Positions 25,430 through 34,293 of a stretch of DNA of 64,000 bases are shown one piece after another (position 1 is the first letter of the stretch; the number at the start of each line of letters is the position of its first letter). Location: NCBI GenBank assembly GCA_965115885.1, contig OZ220479.1, positions 868,001 to 932,000 of the forward strand, in the 5' to 3' direction. The notes beneath the pieces were generated by a model. It saw only the letters and a list, made by a program, of their open reading frames with translations, was not told the origin of the DNA and searched no databases. The position numbers and the translations under genes were made by a program. This DNA comes from BD2-11 sp965115885. Lineage in GTDB: Bacteria > Gemmatimonadota > Gemmatimonadetes > Longimicrobiales > Gaopeijiaceae.

Positions 25430-26718
25430 AGCTGGCCTTCGACGCGTCGCTGGAGGCGATGGGCCCCGACGAGCGGCGGAGGTTGCTGGAGCGCGGTCCC
25501 GCCGTCGAGGAGGGGGTACGGTCGACGGTCGCCGCCATCCTCGCCCGTGTGCGCGACCGGGGCGACGCCGCCCTGCGGGAACTGGCGCGCGAGCACGACG
25601 GGGTCGAGCTGGAAGCCTTGGAGGTTCCGCGCGACCGATGGGCGGAGGCGGCGGGACGTCTGCCCGGGGAGGTGGCCGAGGCGCTCGAGCGCGCGGCGAC
25701 CAACGTCGCCGCCTTCCACCGGGCGCAGTTGCCCGCCGATTGGGAGATGGAAACCGAGCCCGGGGTGACGGTCGGACGCCGCTGGACGCCGCTCGCCGGC
25801 GCCGGCGTGTACGCGCCGGGCGGCCGAGCCGCCTACCCGTCGAGCGTCCTGATGGGGGTCATCCCCGCGCGCGAAGCCGGGGTGGGCGACGTGGCGGTGT
25901 GCTCCCCGCCCGGCCCGAGCGGGGAGCCCTCCGAGGCGGTGATGGCGGCGTGCGCGCTGGCCGACGCCACCCGGCTGTTCTCGGTGGGGGGCGCGGGAGC
26001 GGTGGCCGCCATGGCGTACGGCACCGAGTCGGTGCCCGCGGTCGACGCGGTGGTGGGCCCGGGGAACCGCTGGGTTGCCGAAGCCAAACGGCAGGTGGCC
26101 GGCGACGTTCTCGTCGACGCGCCCGCAGGTCCCTCCGAGATCCTGGTGGTGGCGGACGGGACCGCGCCCGCGCGGTTGGTCGCGCTCGAGATGGTCGCGC
26201 AGGCCGAGCACGACCCCGACGCGTCGGCAGTTCTGGTCACGCCCAACGCCCGTCTCGCCGCACGAACGCGGCGGGAGCTGGGCGCGATCGTGGCCGGAAC
26301 GGAGCGTCGGCGGGTGGTGCGCGAGGCGTTGGGCGCCCGCGGCGCGATCGTCCTCGCACGCACGCTCGACGAAGCCACCGACTTCGCCCGCGCCTACGCG
26401 CCCGAACACCTCGCCCTCTACGTGGCCGATCCGGACGCGGCCATGGATCGAGTGCCCACTGCGGGCACCGTCTTCCTAGGCCCCGCAAGCTCGGTCGCCA
26501 TGGGCGACTACATGACCGGTGCCAATCACGTCCTGCCCACGGCGGGTCTGGCTCGGTCGCACTCGGGGCTGTCCGTCGATCGTTTCGTGCGCGCCTACAC
26601 GTGGCAGCGTGTTCTGCCCGAGGCGGCCGCGTCGCTCGCGCGACCGGTGGCCCGCTTGGCGACCTTGGAGGGACTCCCCGGGCACGCCGAAACCGCTCTT
26701 GCAAGGACGATCCCATGA
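25426..26718 (+). CDS. hisD: Histidinol dehydrogenase
   Basis: Zinc enzyme performing the final two oxidations from L-histidinol to L-histidine. The 430-residue length is normal. Signatures visible: GAGVYAPGGRAAYPSSVLM, VVGPGNRWVAEAKRQV, IDAPAGPSE equivalent (VDAPAGPSEILVVAD), AQAEHDPDA and the C-terminal TGANHVLPTAGLARSHSGLS containing zinc-ligand and active histidines. It overlaps hisG and hisC by 4 nt each (ATGA). Confidence 0.97.
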   Translation: MKLAFDASLEAMGPDERRRLLERGPAVEEGVRSTVAAILARVRDRGDAALRELAREHDGVELEALEVPRDRWAEAAGRLPGEVAEALERAATNVAAFHRAQLPADWEMETEPGVTVGRRWTPLAGAGVYAPGGRAAYPSSVLMGVIPAREAGVGDVAVCSPPGPSGEPSEAVMAACALADATRLFSVGGAGAVAAMAYGTESVPAVDAVVGPGNRWVAEAKRQVAGDVLVDAPAGPSEILVVADGTAPARLVALEMVAQAEHDPDASAVLVTPNARLAARTRRELGAIVAGTERRRVVREALGARGAIVLARTLDEATDFARAYAPEHLALYVADPDAAMDRVPTAGTVFLGPASSVAMGDYMTGANHVLPTAGLARSHSGLSVDRFVRAYTWQRVLPEAAASLARPVARLATLEGLPGHAETALARTIP

Positions 26719-27842
26719 GCCCGTTCCCCCGCGAAAGCTTCCGCGCGCTCGAGCGCTACACCCCGGTCGAGGATTCCGTCGAGATCGAACTCTCCGACAA
26801 CACCAACCTCTGGGGGTGCCATCCCGACGCCCTCGCGGCGATGCGCGATGCGGTTTCCGGAGACGTCTCCAACTATCCCGAGGCCTACTCGGGCGACCTG
26901 CGCGACGCGGTCGCCCGCAAGTTCGGCGTCCCCGCCGAGTGCGTCGTCACCGGATGCGGATCCGACGACGTCCTCGACTCGACCTTTCGGGCGGTGTGCG
27001 AACCGGGCGCGCGGGTCGCGTTCCCCAGCCCCACTTTCCTCATGGTCCCGCACCTTCTGGTCGTCAACGGCCTCGAGGGGAAGGCGCTGGGCGACGCGCG
27101 CCGCCCCCCCTCGCCGCAACGGTTGCTGGACGCCGAGGCCGACCTGATCTACGTCTGCACCCCCAACAACCCCACCGGCACCGCCCTCTCCCGGGCATGG
27201 ATCGACGAGCTTCTGGACGGCGTGGGCTCCACCGGACCGGTGGTCGTTCTGGACGAGGCGTACTACGAGTTCGGGGCCGCCTCCCCGGGCCACGATCCGG
27301 GCGAGACGTCGCTCGTCGAACGCGCGCTCGCCGTTCCGCGCGTCATGATCGCGCGCACCTTCTCGAAGGCGTACGGTCTCGCCGGGTTGCGCGTCGGGTT
27401 CGGGATCGCCCATCCGGAGCTGCTGGGCGAGGTCGAGAAGGCCCGCGGCCCCTTCAAGGTCGGCCTGCTCGCGGAGCGGGCCGCCGCCGCCGCGCTCGAC
27501 GATCGTTCGGGCTGGCTCGAGCCCACCGTGCGCGAGGTCGTCGCCTGCCGCGAACGGCTGGTCGCCGAGCTGCTGCGGCGCGGCGGCGCGCCTTTGCCCT
27601 CCTCCGCGAACTTCGTCATGCTTCCGATTCCGGTTTCGGCGCGCGAAACCGCAAGGGAGATGATCGCCCGGGGCATCGCCGTGCGTCCCTTTCCCGACGT
27701 GCCCGGCGTGGGCGAGGCGTTGCGGGTGACGGTCGGACCGCCGCCGGTCGTCGAACGCTTCGTGGAGGCGTGGGACGAGATCTGCGGCCCCCCGACCCGG
27801 GTTGCGGGCCGCGAAGCCGCGGCGGTCGAGGCCGCCGGATGA
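26715..27842 (+). CDS. hisC: Histidinol-phosphate aminotransferase
   Basis: PLP aminotransferase converting imidazole-acetol phosphate to histidinol phosphate. 375 residues of fold-type I with LSDNTNLWGCHPDAL, TPNNPTGT, the DEAYYEFG aspartate that contacts the pyridine nitrogen, and the PLP lysine in ARTFSKAYGLAGLRVGF. The usual N-terminal NENP substrate segment is here DNTN, a small deviation. The C-terminal extension after residue about 360 is Ala-rich. It is coupled to hisD and hisH by ATGA overlaps. Confidence 0.93.
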   Translation: MSPFPRESFRALERYTPVEDSVEIELSDNTNLWGCHPDALAAMRDAVSGDVSNYPEAYSGDLRDAVARKFGVPAECVVTGCGSDDVLDSTFRAVCEPGARVAFPSPTFLMVPHLLVVNGLEGKALGDARRPPSPQRLLDAEADLIYVCTPNNPTGTALSRAWIDELLDGVGSTGPVVVLDEAYYEFGAASPGHDPGETSLVERALAVPRVMIARTFSKAYGLAGLRVGFGIAHPELLGEVEKARGPFKVGLLAERAAAAALDDRSGWLEPTVREVVACRERLVAELLRRGGAPLPSSANFVMLPIPVSARETAREMIARGIAVRPFPDVPGVGEALRVTVGPPPVVERFVEAWDEICGPPTRVAGREAAAVEAAG

Positions 27843-28438
27843 CGCGCGTCGGCGTCTTCGACTACGGTGCGGGGAACCTGCATTCGCTCGCCAAAGCCAT
27901 CGAAGCCTCCGGCGCATCCGCGCGGATATTCACCGACTGCCGGGAAGCGCTTTCCTCCGATGCGCTGGTGTTGCCCGGGGTGGGTTCCTTCGCGACCGCC
28001 GCGAGCGCGCTGGCGGACGACGGAGAGACGGTGCGCGAGGCGCTGGAGGCGGGACTCCCCTGTCTGGGCGTCTGCCTCGGGATGCAGATCCTCTTCGAGG
28101 AGAGCGAGGAAGGCGGCGGTCCCGGGATCGGCTTTCTGCCCGGACGCGTGGAACGGCTGCGGGGCGGGATCGTGCCCCACATGGGGTGGAACGACGTGGC
28201 CACGGGCGACGATCCCCTGTTCTCGGGCGCGCGCGACTTGGTCGCCTACTACGCCAACAGCTACGTCTGCCGCCCCCGGGACGAGAGCTCGGTGACCGCT
28301 TGGTCGCGCTACCAGGGCGACCGGTTTCCCGCCGCCGTGCGCCGAGGCCGCTGCTGGGGCACCCAGTTCCATCCCGAGAAGAGCTCTCGGCCCGGACTGC
28401 GCATCGTCGCCAATTTTCTGGCGGAGGCGACGCGGTGA
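27839..28438 (+). CDS. hisH: Imidazole glycerol phosphate synthase, glutaminase subunit
   Basis: Supplies ammonia to HisF. The 199-residue class I glutaminase has nucleophile C79 in LGVCLGMQ and the H178/E180 pair in TQFHPEKSS, plus the N-terminal DYGAGNLHSL and the oxyanion region PGVGSF. All catalytic residues are intact. The start overlaps hisC. A 55-nt gap separates it from hisA. HisF is three genes downstream. Confidence 0.96.
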   Translation: MTRVGVFDYGAGNLHSLAKAIEASGASARIFTDCREALSSDALVLPGVGSFATAASALADDGETVREALEAGLPCLGVCLGMQILFEESEEGGGPGIGFLPGRVERLRGGIVPHMGWNDVATGDDPLFSGARDLVAYYANSYVCRPRDESSVTAWSRYQGDRFPAAVRRGRCWGTQFHPEKSSRPGLRIVANFLAEATR

Positions 28439-28493
28439 CTCCGGGTCCGGTCCGGCGGGACGTGTCGCGCGAGGCGATGGCCGGGGCCCGTCC

Positions 28494-29234
28494 GTGATCG
28501 CCGTCCCCGCGGTCGATCTCAGTCGGGGACGTTGCGTGCAGTGGGTGGGCGGGCTTCCCGAGACCGAGCGGGTTTCCCTTCCCGACCCGGTCGCGGTGGC
28601 CGAGCGCTGGTGGCGCTCGGGGTTCGGCGTCCTGCACGTCGTGGATCTGGATGCGGCGCTCGGCCAAGGCGACAACCGAGCGCTGGTGCGCGAACTGATC
28701 TCCTGCACGGACGCGCTCGCCCAGTTCGGAGGCGGGGTGCGGGACCGCGCGGGGATCGAACGGGCGCTCGAGGCCGGAGCCGACCGCGTCGTCGTGGGGA
28801 CGCGAGCCGTCGAGGATCCCGATTGGCTCGCCCGCGCTGCGGCGGAGTTTCCGGACCGGGTGGTGGCGGCGGCCGACATGCGCGACGGGAAAGTGCTGCA
28901 TCGGGGCTGGACTCGGGTCAGCGACGCCTCCGTCGAGGATTTTCTGGTTGCGTTGAAAGAGCTTCCGCTTGCGGGCGCACTGTGTACGGACGTGGCCCGG
29001 GAGGGACGCGTGGAGGGCGGAGACCCGGCGCTCTCGAGGGCCGTCGTACGGGCATCGGCGCATCCGGTGTGGATGTCCGGGGGAATCAGCTCGCTCGAGG
29101 AACTGCGACGCCTGGGCTCGGCGGGAGCTGCGGGCGCGGTCTTGGGTATGGCCCTCTACGACGGCACTCTGCCCGTCGAGGCGGTGGCCGCGGAGTTCGG
29201 TGGGACGGAGCGATCGAAGAGCGAGGAGCGGTGA
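28494..29234 (+). CDS. hisA: Phosphoribosylformimino-AICAR ribotide isomerase
   Basis: Half-barrel-duplicated TIM barrel isomerising ProFAR to PRFAR. 246 residues with the N-terminal catalytic Asp in AVDLSRGRCVQ, VVDLDAALG, QFGGGVRD and the C-terminal GGISSLEEL. It has diverged from HisF, which follows two genes later. The second half reads CTDVAREGRVEGGDP, where the family's usual catalytic Asp/Thr are present. Start is the GTG at the conserved beginning. The end overlaps a possible hisB GTG. Confidence 0.92.
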   Translation: MIAVPAVDLSRGRCVQWVGGLPETERVSLPDPVAVAERWWRSGFGVLHVVDLDAALGQGDNRALVRELISCTDALAQFGGGVRDRAGIERALEAGADRVVVGTRAVEDPDWLARAAAEFPDRVVAAADMRDGKVLHRGWTRVSDASVEDFLVALKELPLAGALCTDVAREGRVEGGDPALSRAVVRASAHPVWMSGGISSLEELRRLGSAGAAGAVLGMALYDGTLPVEAVAAEFGGTERSKSEER

Positions 29235-29236
29235 GA

Positions 29237-29788
29237 ATGGGTCGGATCCTGCGCGAGACCGGAGAGACGCGGGTTCGCGTCGCGGTGGACCGGGGCGACC
29301 GCCTCCCCCGCATCGACACCGGCGACGGCTTCCTCGACCACATGTTGGAGACCTTCGCCCGCTACTCCGGGCTCGATCTCGCGGTCGAAGCGCGCGGCGA
29401 TCTGCGTCACCACCTGGTCGAAGACGTGGCGATCACGCTGGGCATGGCGCTGGCCGACGCCGTTCCCGCGCACGCGGCGCGCTACGGTTGGGCGACGGTG
29501 CCGATGGACGAAGCGCTGATCCATGCCGCGATCGACGTCGGAGGACGCGCGCACTACGCCGGCGGCTTGCCCACGAGCCTCGCCGATCACTTCTTCCGGA
29601 GCCTGTCGACGCATCTCGCCGCGACCTTGCATATCCGCGTTCTCCGGGGCCGCAACCGTCATCACGTGATCGAGGCCGCGGTCAAGGCGGTGGGGCTCGC
29701 GTTGCGCCAGGCGCTCGAGGAAGGCGACGGCGTCTTCAGCACCAAGGGCGCGGTGCGGGTGACGCGCGGCCCCGCTTCGGCCGACTAG
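29237..29788 (+). CDS. hisB: Imidazoleglycerol-phosphate dehydratase
   Basis: Dehydrates IGP to imidazole-acetol phosphate using manganese. The 183-residue single-function form has the metal-binding signatures GFLDHMLETFARYSG, DLRHHLVEDVAI, and the second set HHVIEAAVKAVGLALRQAL. There is no fused histidinol-phosphatase domain, so that activity must be encoded elsewhere. The ATG at 29237 is preferred because GAGGAG lies eight bases upstream. A GTG at 29231 overlaps the hisA stop. Confidence 0.95.
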   Translation: MGRILRETGETRVRVAVDRGDRLPRIDTGDGFLDHMLETFARYSGLDLAVEARGDLRHHLVEDVAITLGMALADAVPAHAARYGWATVPMDEALIHAAIDVGGRAHYAGGLPTSLADHFFRSLSTHLAATLHIRVLRGRNRHHVIEAAVKAVGLALRQALEEGDGVFSTKGAVRVTRGPASAD

Positions 29789-29799
29789 AGGGCGCGCTC

Positions 29800-30585
29800 G
29801 TGTTGCGGCCTCGCATCGTCGTCTGCCTCGACGTCCGCGACGGAAGGGTCGTCAAGGGGACCCGCTTCGCGAACCTGCGCGACGTGGGGGACCCGGTGGA
29901 ATTGGCCAGCCGCTACGAGGCCGACGGGGCCGACGAGGTTGTTTTTCTGGACATCGCCGCTTCCCACGAAGGGCGCGCCACGCTGCTCGACACGGTGCGC
30001 AGAACCGCGGAAGCGCTCTTCATCCCGCTCACCGTCGGGGGCGGGGTCGGGACCGTGGACGACGTGGGCGCGCTTTTGCGGGCAGGTGCCGACAAAGTGA
30101 GCGTCAATTCCGCCCTCGCCCGTCGGCCGGAGCTCGCCGAGGAGGCCGCGGCGCGCTACGGCAGCCAGTGTCTGGTCGCCAGCGTCGACGCGGCCCGCGA
30201 GGGCGACGGATGGCGCGTGTACACGCACGGCGGCAGGCGGGCAAGGGACCTGGACGCGGTCGAATGGGCCGCGGAGTGCGCGCGGCGGCAGGCGGGCGAA
30301 ATCCTTCTCACCAGCATCGACCGGGACGGATCCCGCATCGGCTACGACCTGGAGCTGACCCGGCGGGTCGCGGAACGGGTGACGGTGCCGGTGGTGGCCT
30401 CCGGCGGCGGCGGTTCGGCGCAGGACGTGCTGGAGGCGCTCACCGCGGGAGGAGCTTCCGCGGCCTTGCTGGCCGGCATTCTGCACGACGGGGCCACCAC
30501 GGTGACGAAGATCAAATCCGCACTCGCGGCGCAGGGCATGGCGCTGCGATCATCGAGCAACGGCGCCAAGGAAACACCGAGATGA
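29800..30585 (+). CDS. hisF: Imidazole glycerol phosphate synthase, cyclase subunit
   Basis: TIM-barrel cyclase that, with HisH, makes IGP and AICAR from PRFAR. 261 residues. The catalytic Asp is in VVCLDVRDGRVVKGT and the second in LTSIDRDGSRIGYDLEL. The phosphate sites are VGGGVGTVDDV and VVASGGGGSAQDV. The GTG start follows AGAGGG; an adjacent TTG is an alternative. The stop overlaps the hisI(E) ATG. Confidence 0.95.
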   Translation: MLRPRIVVCLDVRDGRVVKGTRFANLRDVGDPVELASRYEADGADEVVFLDIAASHEGRATLLDTVRRTAEALFIPLTVGGGVGTVDDVGALLRAGADKVSVNSALARRPELAEEAAARYGSQCLVASVDAAREGDGWRVYTHGGRRARDLDAVEWAAECARRQAGEILLTSIDRDGSRIGYDLELTRRVAERVTVPVVASGGGGSAQDVLEALTAGGASAALLAGILHDGATTVTKIKSALAAQGMALRSSSNGAKETPR

Positions 30586-31346
30586 CCGATCCCTCCGATG
30601 CGACCGCTCAGGACGAGCCGCTCGCCACGATCCCCGGCCGGAACCTCGAACGCGCGCGCGATCTGACGTACGTAAAATTCCGGCGCGACGGTCTCGTTCC
30701 CGTGATCGCGCAGGACGCCAAGACCGAGGAAGTCCTCATGCTGGCGTACGGAAACCGCACCTCGCTCGCCCTTACCCTGGACACGGGCCAGGTGTACTAC
30801 TGGTCCAGGTCGAGAAAGGAGATTTGGCGCAAGGGCGCGACCTCCGGGAACGTGTTGTCGCTGGTTTCGTTGCGCTTGGACTGCGACGCGGACACGGTGC
30901 TGGCGAGGGTGCGGCCGGCGGGTCCGGTGTGCCACACCGGGGCGCGTACCTGCTTCGTCGAACCCGGCGCCGAGCGACCGGGTTCGACTCCCGCCGATCC
31001 GGAGCGGACCGATTCCGAGAAGCGCCCCACCCCCGGCGGGGGCGAGGTTCTGGACGACCTCTGGGTCACCCTGCGCTCCCGCGCCGAGAACATGCCGCCG
31101 GACAGCCACACCGCGCGCCTGCTGGCGGACAGGAACCTGCGGCTCAAGAAGCTCGGCGAGGAACTGGTGGAGCTGACCGTGGCGCTCGCCCTGCGCGATC
31201 CCGCGGCGGTGGCCGAAGAGGCGGCCGACCTGATGTACCATCTGATGGTCGCGCTGATGGGTGCGGGCGTCTCGCTCCACACCGTCGGCGCCGAACTCGC
31301 CCGGCGCTCGGGCGAGGATCCCCCCGGAACGGAGGAACGACCGTGA
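30582..31346 (+). CDS. hisI: Bifunctional phosphoribosyl-AMP cyclohydrolase / phosphoribosyl-ATP pyrophosphatase
   Basis: Steps two and three of histidine synthesis fused in one 254-residue protein (HisIE). The N-terminal cyclohydrolase half (about 25-130) has LMLAYGN, YYWSRSRKEIWRKG and the zinc cysteines in LRLDCDAD and GPVCHTGARTCF. An acidic, Pro-rich linker (about 130-155) precedes the helical pyrophosphohydrolase half with NLRLKKLGEELVELTVAL and EEAADLMYHLMVAL. It closes a complete his operon except for histidinol phosphatase. The stop overlaps the SPFH gene start. Confidence 0.95.
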   Translation: MTDPSDATAQDEPLATIPGRNLERARDLTYVKFRRDGLVPVIAQDAKTEEVLMLAYGNRTSLALTLDTGQVYYWSRSRKEIWRKGATSGNVLSLVSLRLDCDADTVLARVRPAGPVCHTGARTCFVEPGAERPGSTPADPERTDSEKRPTPGGGEVLDDLWVTLRSRAENMPPDSHTARLLADRNLRLKKLGEELVELTVALALRDPAAVAEEAADLMYHLMVALMGAGVSLHTVGAELARRSGEDPPGTEERP

Positions 31347-32236
31347 CTTCCGCGCTGTTCGCCATGTTCGCCATCGCCGTCGGCGGGCTGATCCGCCTGT
31401 TCTCTCCCACCAATCGCCGCAATCCCGGCACGACCCGGCTCGTCTCCTACGGGGTGATGGCGGCGGGCGTCGCGCTCCTGGCCCTCAATTCCGTCATCCT
31501 GATCGACGTCGGCGAAGTGGGCGTGGAGCACTTTCTGGGCAACGTCAACCAGCGTCCTCACGCGCAGGGCGTTCACCTCGTGAACCCCTTGGCCAGCATC
31601 GAGAGGATGTCGGTGCGCGAGCAGAGCTTCCCGCCCGGGGGCGACGTCGAGCGCATTGAGGCGCAGACCAGCGAGCAGCTGAACGTGACGCTCGAGGTGT
31701 CGATTCTCTATCGGATCGAGGGCGGCCGGAGCCCTTCGCTGTTCCAGGAGCTGGGAACGGAGCGGCAGATCACGAACGCGATCGTGCTCAACTCGGTGCG
31801 CAACGGAGTGCGCGATGCGGTCGCCACGCGCTCGATCAACGAGATCTTCTCGCCGGACCGCGCGGAACTCTCCGACAACATCGAGTCCGCCATCCAGTCC
31901 AACGCGGAGGACCGCATCCAGGTGGTCCAGGCCTTCGTGCGCGACATTCAGGCCCCCGAAGGCGTGCGCCAAGCCATCGAGGAGCGCCAGCAACGCGAGC
32001 AGCAGGTCGCTCAGGAGCGCTTCCAGACCGAGATCATCCAGGAGCGCGCCCGCCAGCAGATCGAGCAGGCGCGGGGCATCGCCGAAGCCCAGCGCATCAT
32101 CTCCGAAGGCCTGACGCCCGAATACCTGACCTTCCACTACATCGAGAAGTTGGGCGAGTTGCCCGCGGGTTCGGTGGTGTACGTGCCCACCGAGGGCGGG
32201 ATTCCGCTGATGCGGTCGCTCGGCGGCGGCAGCTAG
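31343..32236 (+). CDS. SPFH/prohibitin-family membrane protein
   Basis: 297 residues. N-terminal hydrophobic region with two possible membrane segments (about 3-18 and 36-55), then an SPFH/PHB domain (GEVGVEHFLGNVNQRPHAQGVH; VSILYRI; AVATRSINEIFS), then a long Glu/Gln/Arg-rich coiled coil (about 205-260, IEERQQREQQVAQERFQTEI). Members form large oligomeric rings or membrane microdomains. The GTG overlaps the hisIE stop, so it is expressed with histidine genes although no functional link is known. Confidence 0.88.
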   Translation: MTSALFAMFAIAVGGLIRLFSPTNRRNPGTTRLVSYGVMAAGVALLALNSVILIDVGEVGVEHFLGNVNQRPHAQGVHLVNPLASIERMSVREQSFPPGGDVERIEAQTSEQLNVTLEVSILYRIEGGRSPSLFQELGTERQITNAIVLNSVRNGVRDAVATRSINEIFSPDRAELSDNIESAIQSNAEDRIQVVQAFVRDIQAPEGVRQAIEERQQREQQVAQERFQTEIIQERARQQIEQARGIAEAQRIISEGLTPEYLTFHYIEKLGELPAGSVVYVPTEGGIPLMRSLGGGS

Positions 32237-32284
32237 CCGTTGCGGCTCGCGGACTTCCGGACGCGCCGGGAGCGGAGGCGTCCG

Positions 32285-33583
32285 ATGGGAAGGCGGGGGC
32301 GCCTGCTGGTCCTGGGGACCGCAGCCGTCGGACTGGCGGGGGCGGCGGCTTCCTGTTCGCCCCTCTACGTTCTGCGCGCGGGATGGGCCGAAGCCCGCAT
32401 CCTGACCGCGCGGCGGCCCATCGAGGACGTCATCGTCGATCCGGACACCGACGAGCGCACGCGGGGCAAACTCACCTTCGCCCGGCTGGCGCGCGCCTTC
32501 GCCGCCGAGGAGCTGGGGCTCGACGTCGGCGACTCCTACGCCACCTACGTCCGCCTCGACCGCGACACCCTGGCGATGGTGCTGTCCGCGGCCGAGAAGG
32601 ACCGTCTGACGGCCAAGACCTGGTGGTTTCCTGTGGTGGGGCGGGTTCCCTACCGGGGGTTCTTCGATCCGGCCGACGCCCTCGAGGAACAACGCAAGCT
32701 GGAGGAGGAGGGATACGACACCTATCTGCGTCCCACCTCGGCTTTCAGCACCTTGGGGTGGTTCGCGGACCCGCTGATGTCCACCGCGTTGCGCCAGGAC
32801 GAGATCGGGGTGGTGCAGACGCTCCTGCACGAACTCTCGCACGCCCACCTCTGGGTGGCGGGCAGCGTCGGCTTCAACGAAAGCTTCGCCACCTTCGTGG
32901 GCGACGCCGGCGCGGCCGCCTTCTTCTGCGCCGACGCCGGAGAGCTCGAGACCGTACGCTGCGCCCGGGCCAAGCGGCGCTGGAGCGACGCGATGAAGTT
33001 CTCGGTCTTCCTGGACGACCTGGTGGCCGAGCTGGAGCGCGTCTACGACGATGCCGCGCTGACCCGGCAAGAACGCCTGTCGGCGCGCGAGCGGGTGTTC
33101 GCGGACGCGCTGGCGCGCTTCGCCACCGAAGTCCGGCCCACCTTCGAGGCGCGCACCTACGCGGGCTTCGCGCAAACCCTGCTCAACAACGCCACGCTGC
33201 TCGCGCGCATGCGCTACTACCGCCGTCTCCCCGACTTTCAGGCGCTGTTGGACGACCACGGCGGCGATCTGCGCTCCGCGGTCGCGTGGATCGCGACGAG
33301 GGCGCCGGAACTCGCCGACCCCTTCGACGTGCTTCGGCAGCCCGATCGCCCGCTCGGCGCACAGGAGGGCCGCCTCCCCTCGAGTCCCGAGGCGCTGGGC
33401 GGCCGGGCGATTCGTCGTCGCCTCGGGCGGCGACGTGGCCGAAGACGCGCCGGTCGGAGACTCGCCCGACGGTTGCCCTCGACGGTTCCGGGCCCGCGAG
33501 ACGGACGACTCGGGCTCGAGACGGCGCCCCGGGACCGCGCCGCTTCCCGATCGTTCGGGCTGTTTTCAGGCTCGCCTCCGTAG
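32285..33583 (+). CDS. Predicted aminopeptidase (COG4324/PF10023-like), aberrant C terminus
   Basis: Putative zinc peptidase. The N terminus looks like an export or lipoprotein signal (VLGTAAVGLAGAAASCS). The body has the zinc motif HELSH in QTLLHELSHAHLW with the third ligand region NESFATFVG, the pattern of the PF10023 family. Recognisable homology ends near residue 355 (ADPFDVLRQPDRPLG). The last 75-80 residues are Arg-rich low complexity and run into a decayed region, so the true stop was probably lost. The ATG is preceded by GGAGG; a TTG at 32240 is less likely. Confidence 0.72.
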   Translation: MGRRGRLLVLGTAAVGLAGAAASCSPLYVLRAGWAEARILTARRPIEDVIVDPDTDERTRGKLTFARLARAFAAEELGLDVGDSYATYVRLDRDTLAMVLSAAEKDRLTAKTWWFPVVGRVPYRGFFDPADALEEQRKLEEEGYDTYLRPTSAFSTLGWFADPLMSTALRQDEIGVVQTLLHELSHAHLWVAGSVGFNESFATFVGDAGAAAFFCADAGELETVRCARAKRRWSDAMKFSVFLDDLVAELERVYDDAALTRQERLSARERVFADALARFATEVRPTFEARTYAGFAQTLLNNATLLARMRYYRRLPDFQALLDDHGGDLRSAVAWIATRAPELADPFDVLRQPDRPLGAQEGRLPSSPEALGGRAIRRRLGRRRGRRRAGRRLARRLPSTVPGPRDGRLGLETAPRDRAASRSFGLFSGSPP

Positions 33584-33689
33584 CGGAGCGCGGTCGGCCC
33601 TTCTCGAGCGAGCGCGGCCACGGCGCCCCGGTCCGGAAACGCGGCGACCACGGCGGAATCCGACGCGCGCGAAGCGCCGCGAAATCTCC

Positions 33690-33996
33690 GCCGGAGCGAT
33701 CGAGACCCGCGCGTGGCCGTTGGCCGCGGCCGCGTCGTGCAGCGGCGCGAAGCCGCCGGTTCTCGGCGCCCCGGGAACGGCGCCCGCCTCCGCCGGCGCG
33801 CGCGTCATGTCCGGATCCGCGCCGTTGCGCGTCGGGAGCCGAACCGTGCTCCGGGCCCTCGTCGCTGCGCCGGGCGACGTGCAGGGGCGTGGAGCCATCC
33901 CGATCCCGCGCGTCGGCGCCCGCGGCGGTGCGGGCGGCCACCTTCTCCGGCGTGGCGCGCGCGAAGAACGCGTCCGCGTTCCAGCCGTCAATCCGG
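33690..33996 (-). pseudogene. Decayed ankyrin-repeat gene
   Basis: On the minus strand, LRIDGWNADAFFARATPEKV leads to AAGADARDRDGSTPLHVAR, a clear ankyrin repeat start, ending in a frameshift near 33870. In the next frame follows NGADPDMTRAP, then GGFAPLHDAAAANGHARV, the next two repeat pieces. The consensus GADxxARDxxGxTPLHxAA is recognisable, but the frame is broken and the 3' part has dissolved into Arg-rich sequence. No functional product is expected. Confidence 0.7.
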
Positions 33997-34141
33997 AGGC
34001 ATGAGCGCCGATTGACATCCGCCGTCGGACGGCCGACGTGCCCGGACGCGGGCCGGGGCGCGCGAGCGGGATTCCCTCCGGAAGCGGAACCCGTGGGAGC
34101 GATGCCTCGATTCGCCCCGACCTTCTCGCGGTTCGGAACCC

Positions 34142-34168
34142 GTTGCGTCGCGCTTCGTGCGTCGCAAC
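34142..34168 (+). promoter_or_regulatory. Stem-loop in the leuS upstream region
   Basis: GTTGCGTCGC and GCGTCGCAAC pair around a 7-base loop with one internal T-T mismatch. A second, imperfect pairing follows (CGTTTT-GCCG with CGGC-AACG-AAAACG, about 34182-34214). They lie 80-150 nt before the leuS ATG, in a gene-free stretch. No T-box consensus was seen, so a regulatory role is only possible. Confidence 0.3.
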
Positions 34169-34293
34169 GACGATGGCAACGTCGTTTTGCCGTGACGATG
34201 CGGCAACGAAAACGGTCGCGGTCGGCCGGGACCGGCGGCGGAGCCGTCGGGGCGCCCGCGGAGGTTGCGAGAGGCTCCACCCGGGGCGAACAT

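Noticed and set aside
22957..26409. 1150-codon open frame on the minus strand across guaA to hisD
   Set aside because: It is a chance antisense frame in GC-rich DNA, covering well-identified genes on the plus strand, and is Arg/Ser/Pro-rich with no domain.
33435..34015. Plus-strand open frames opposite the ankyrin remnant
   Set aside because: Arg/Gly-rich shadow frames; the minus strand shows the real, decayed protein homology.
34019..34293. T-box leader for leuS
   Set aside because: No conserved T-box sequence or specifier loop could be found; only ordinary stems.
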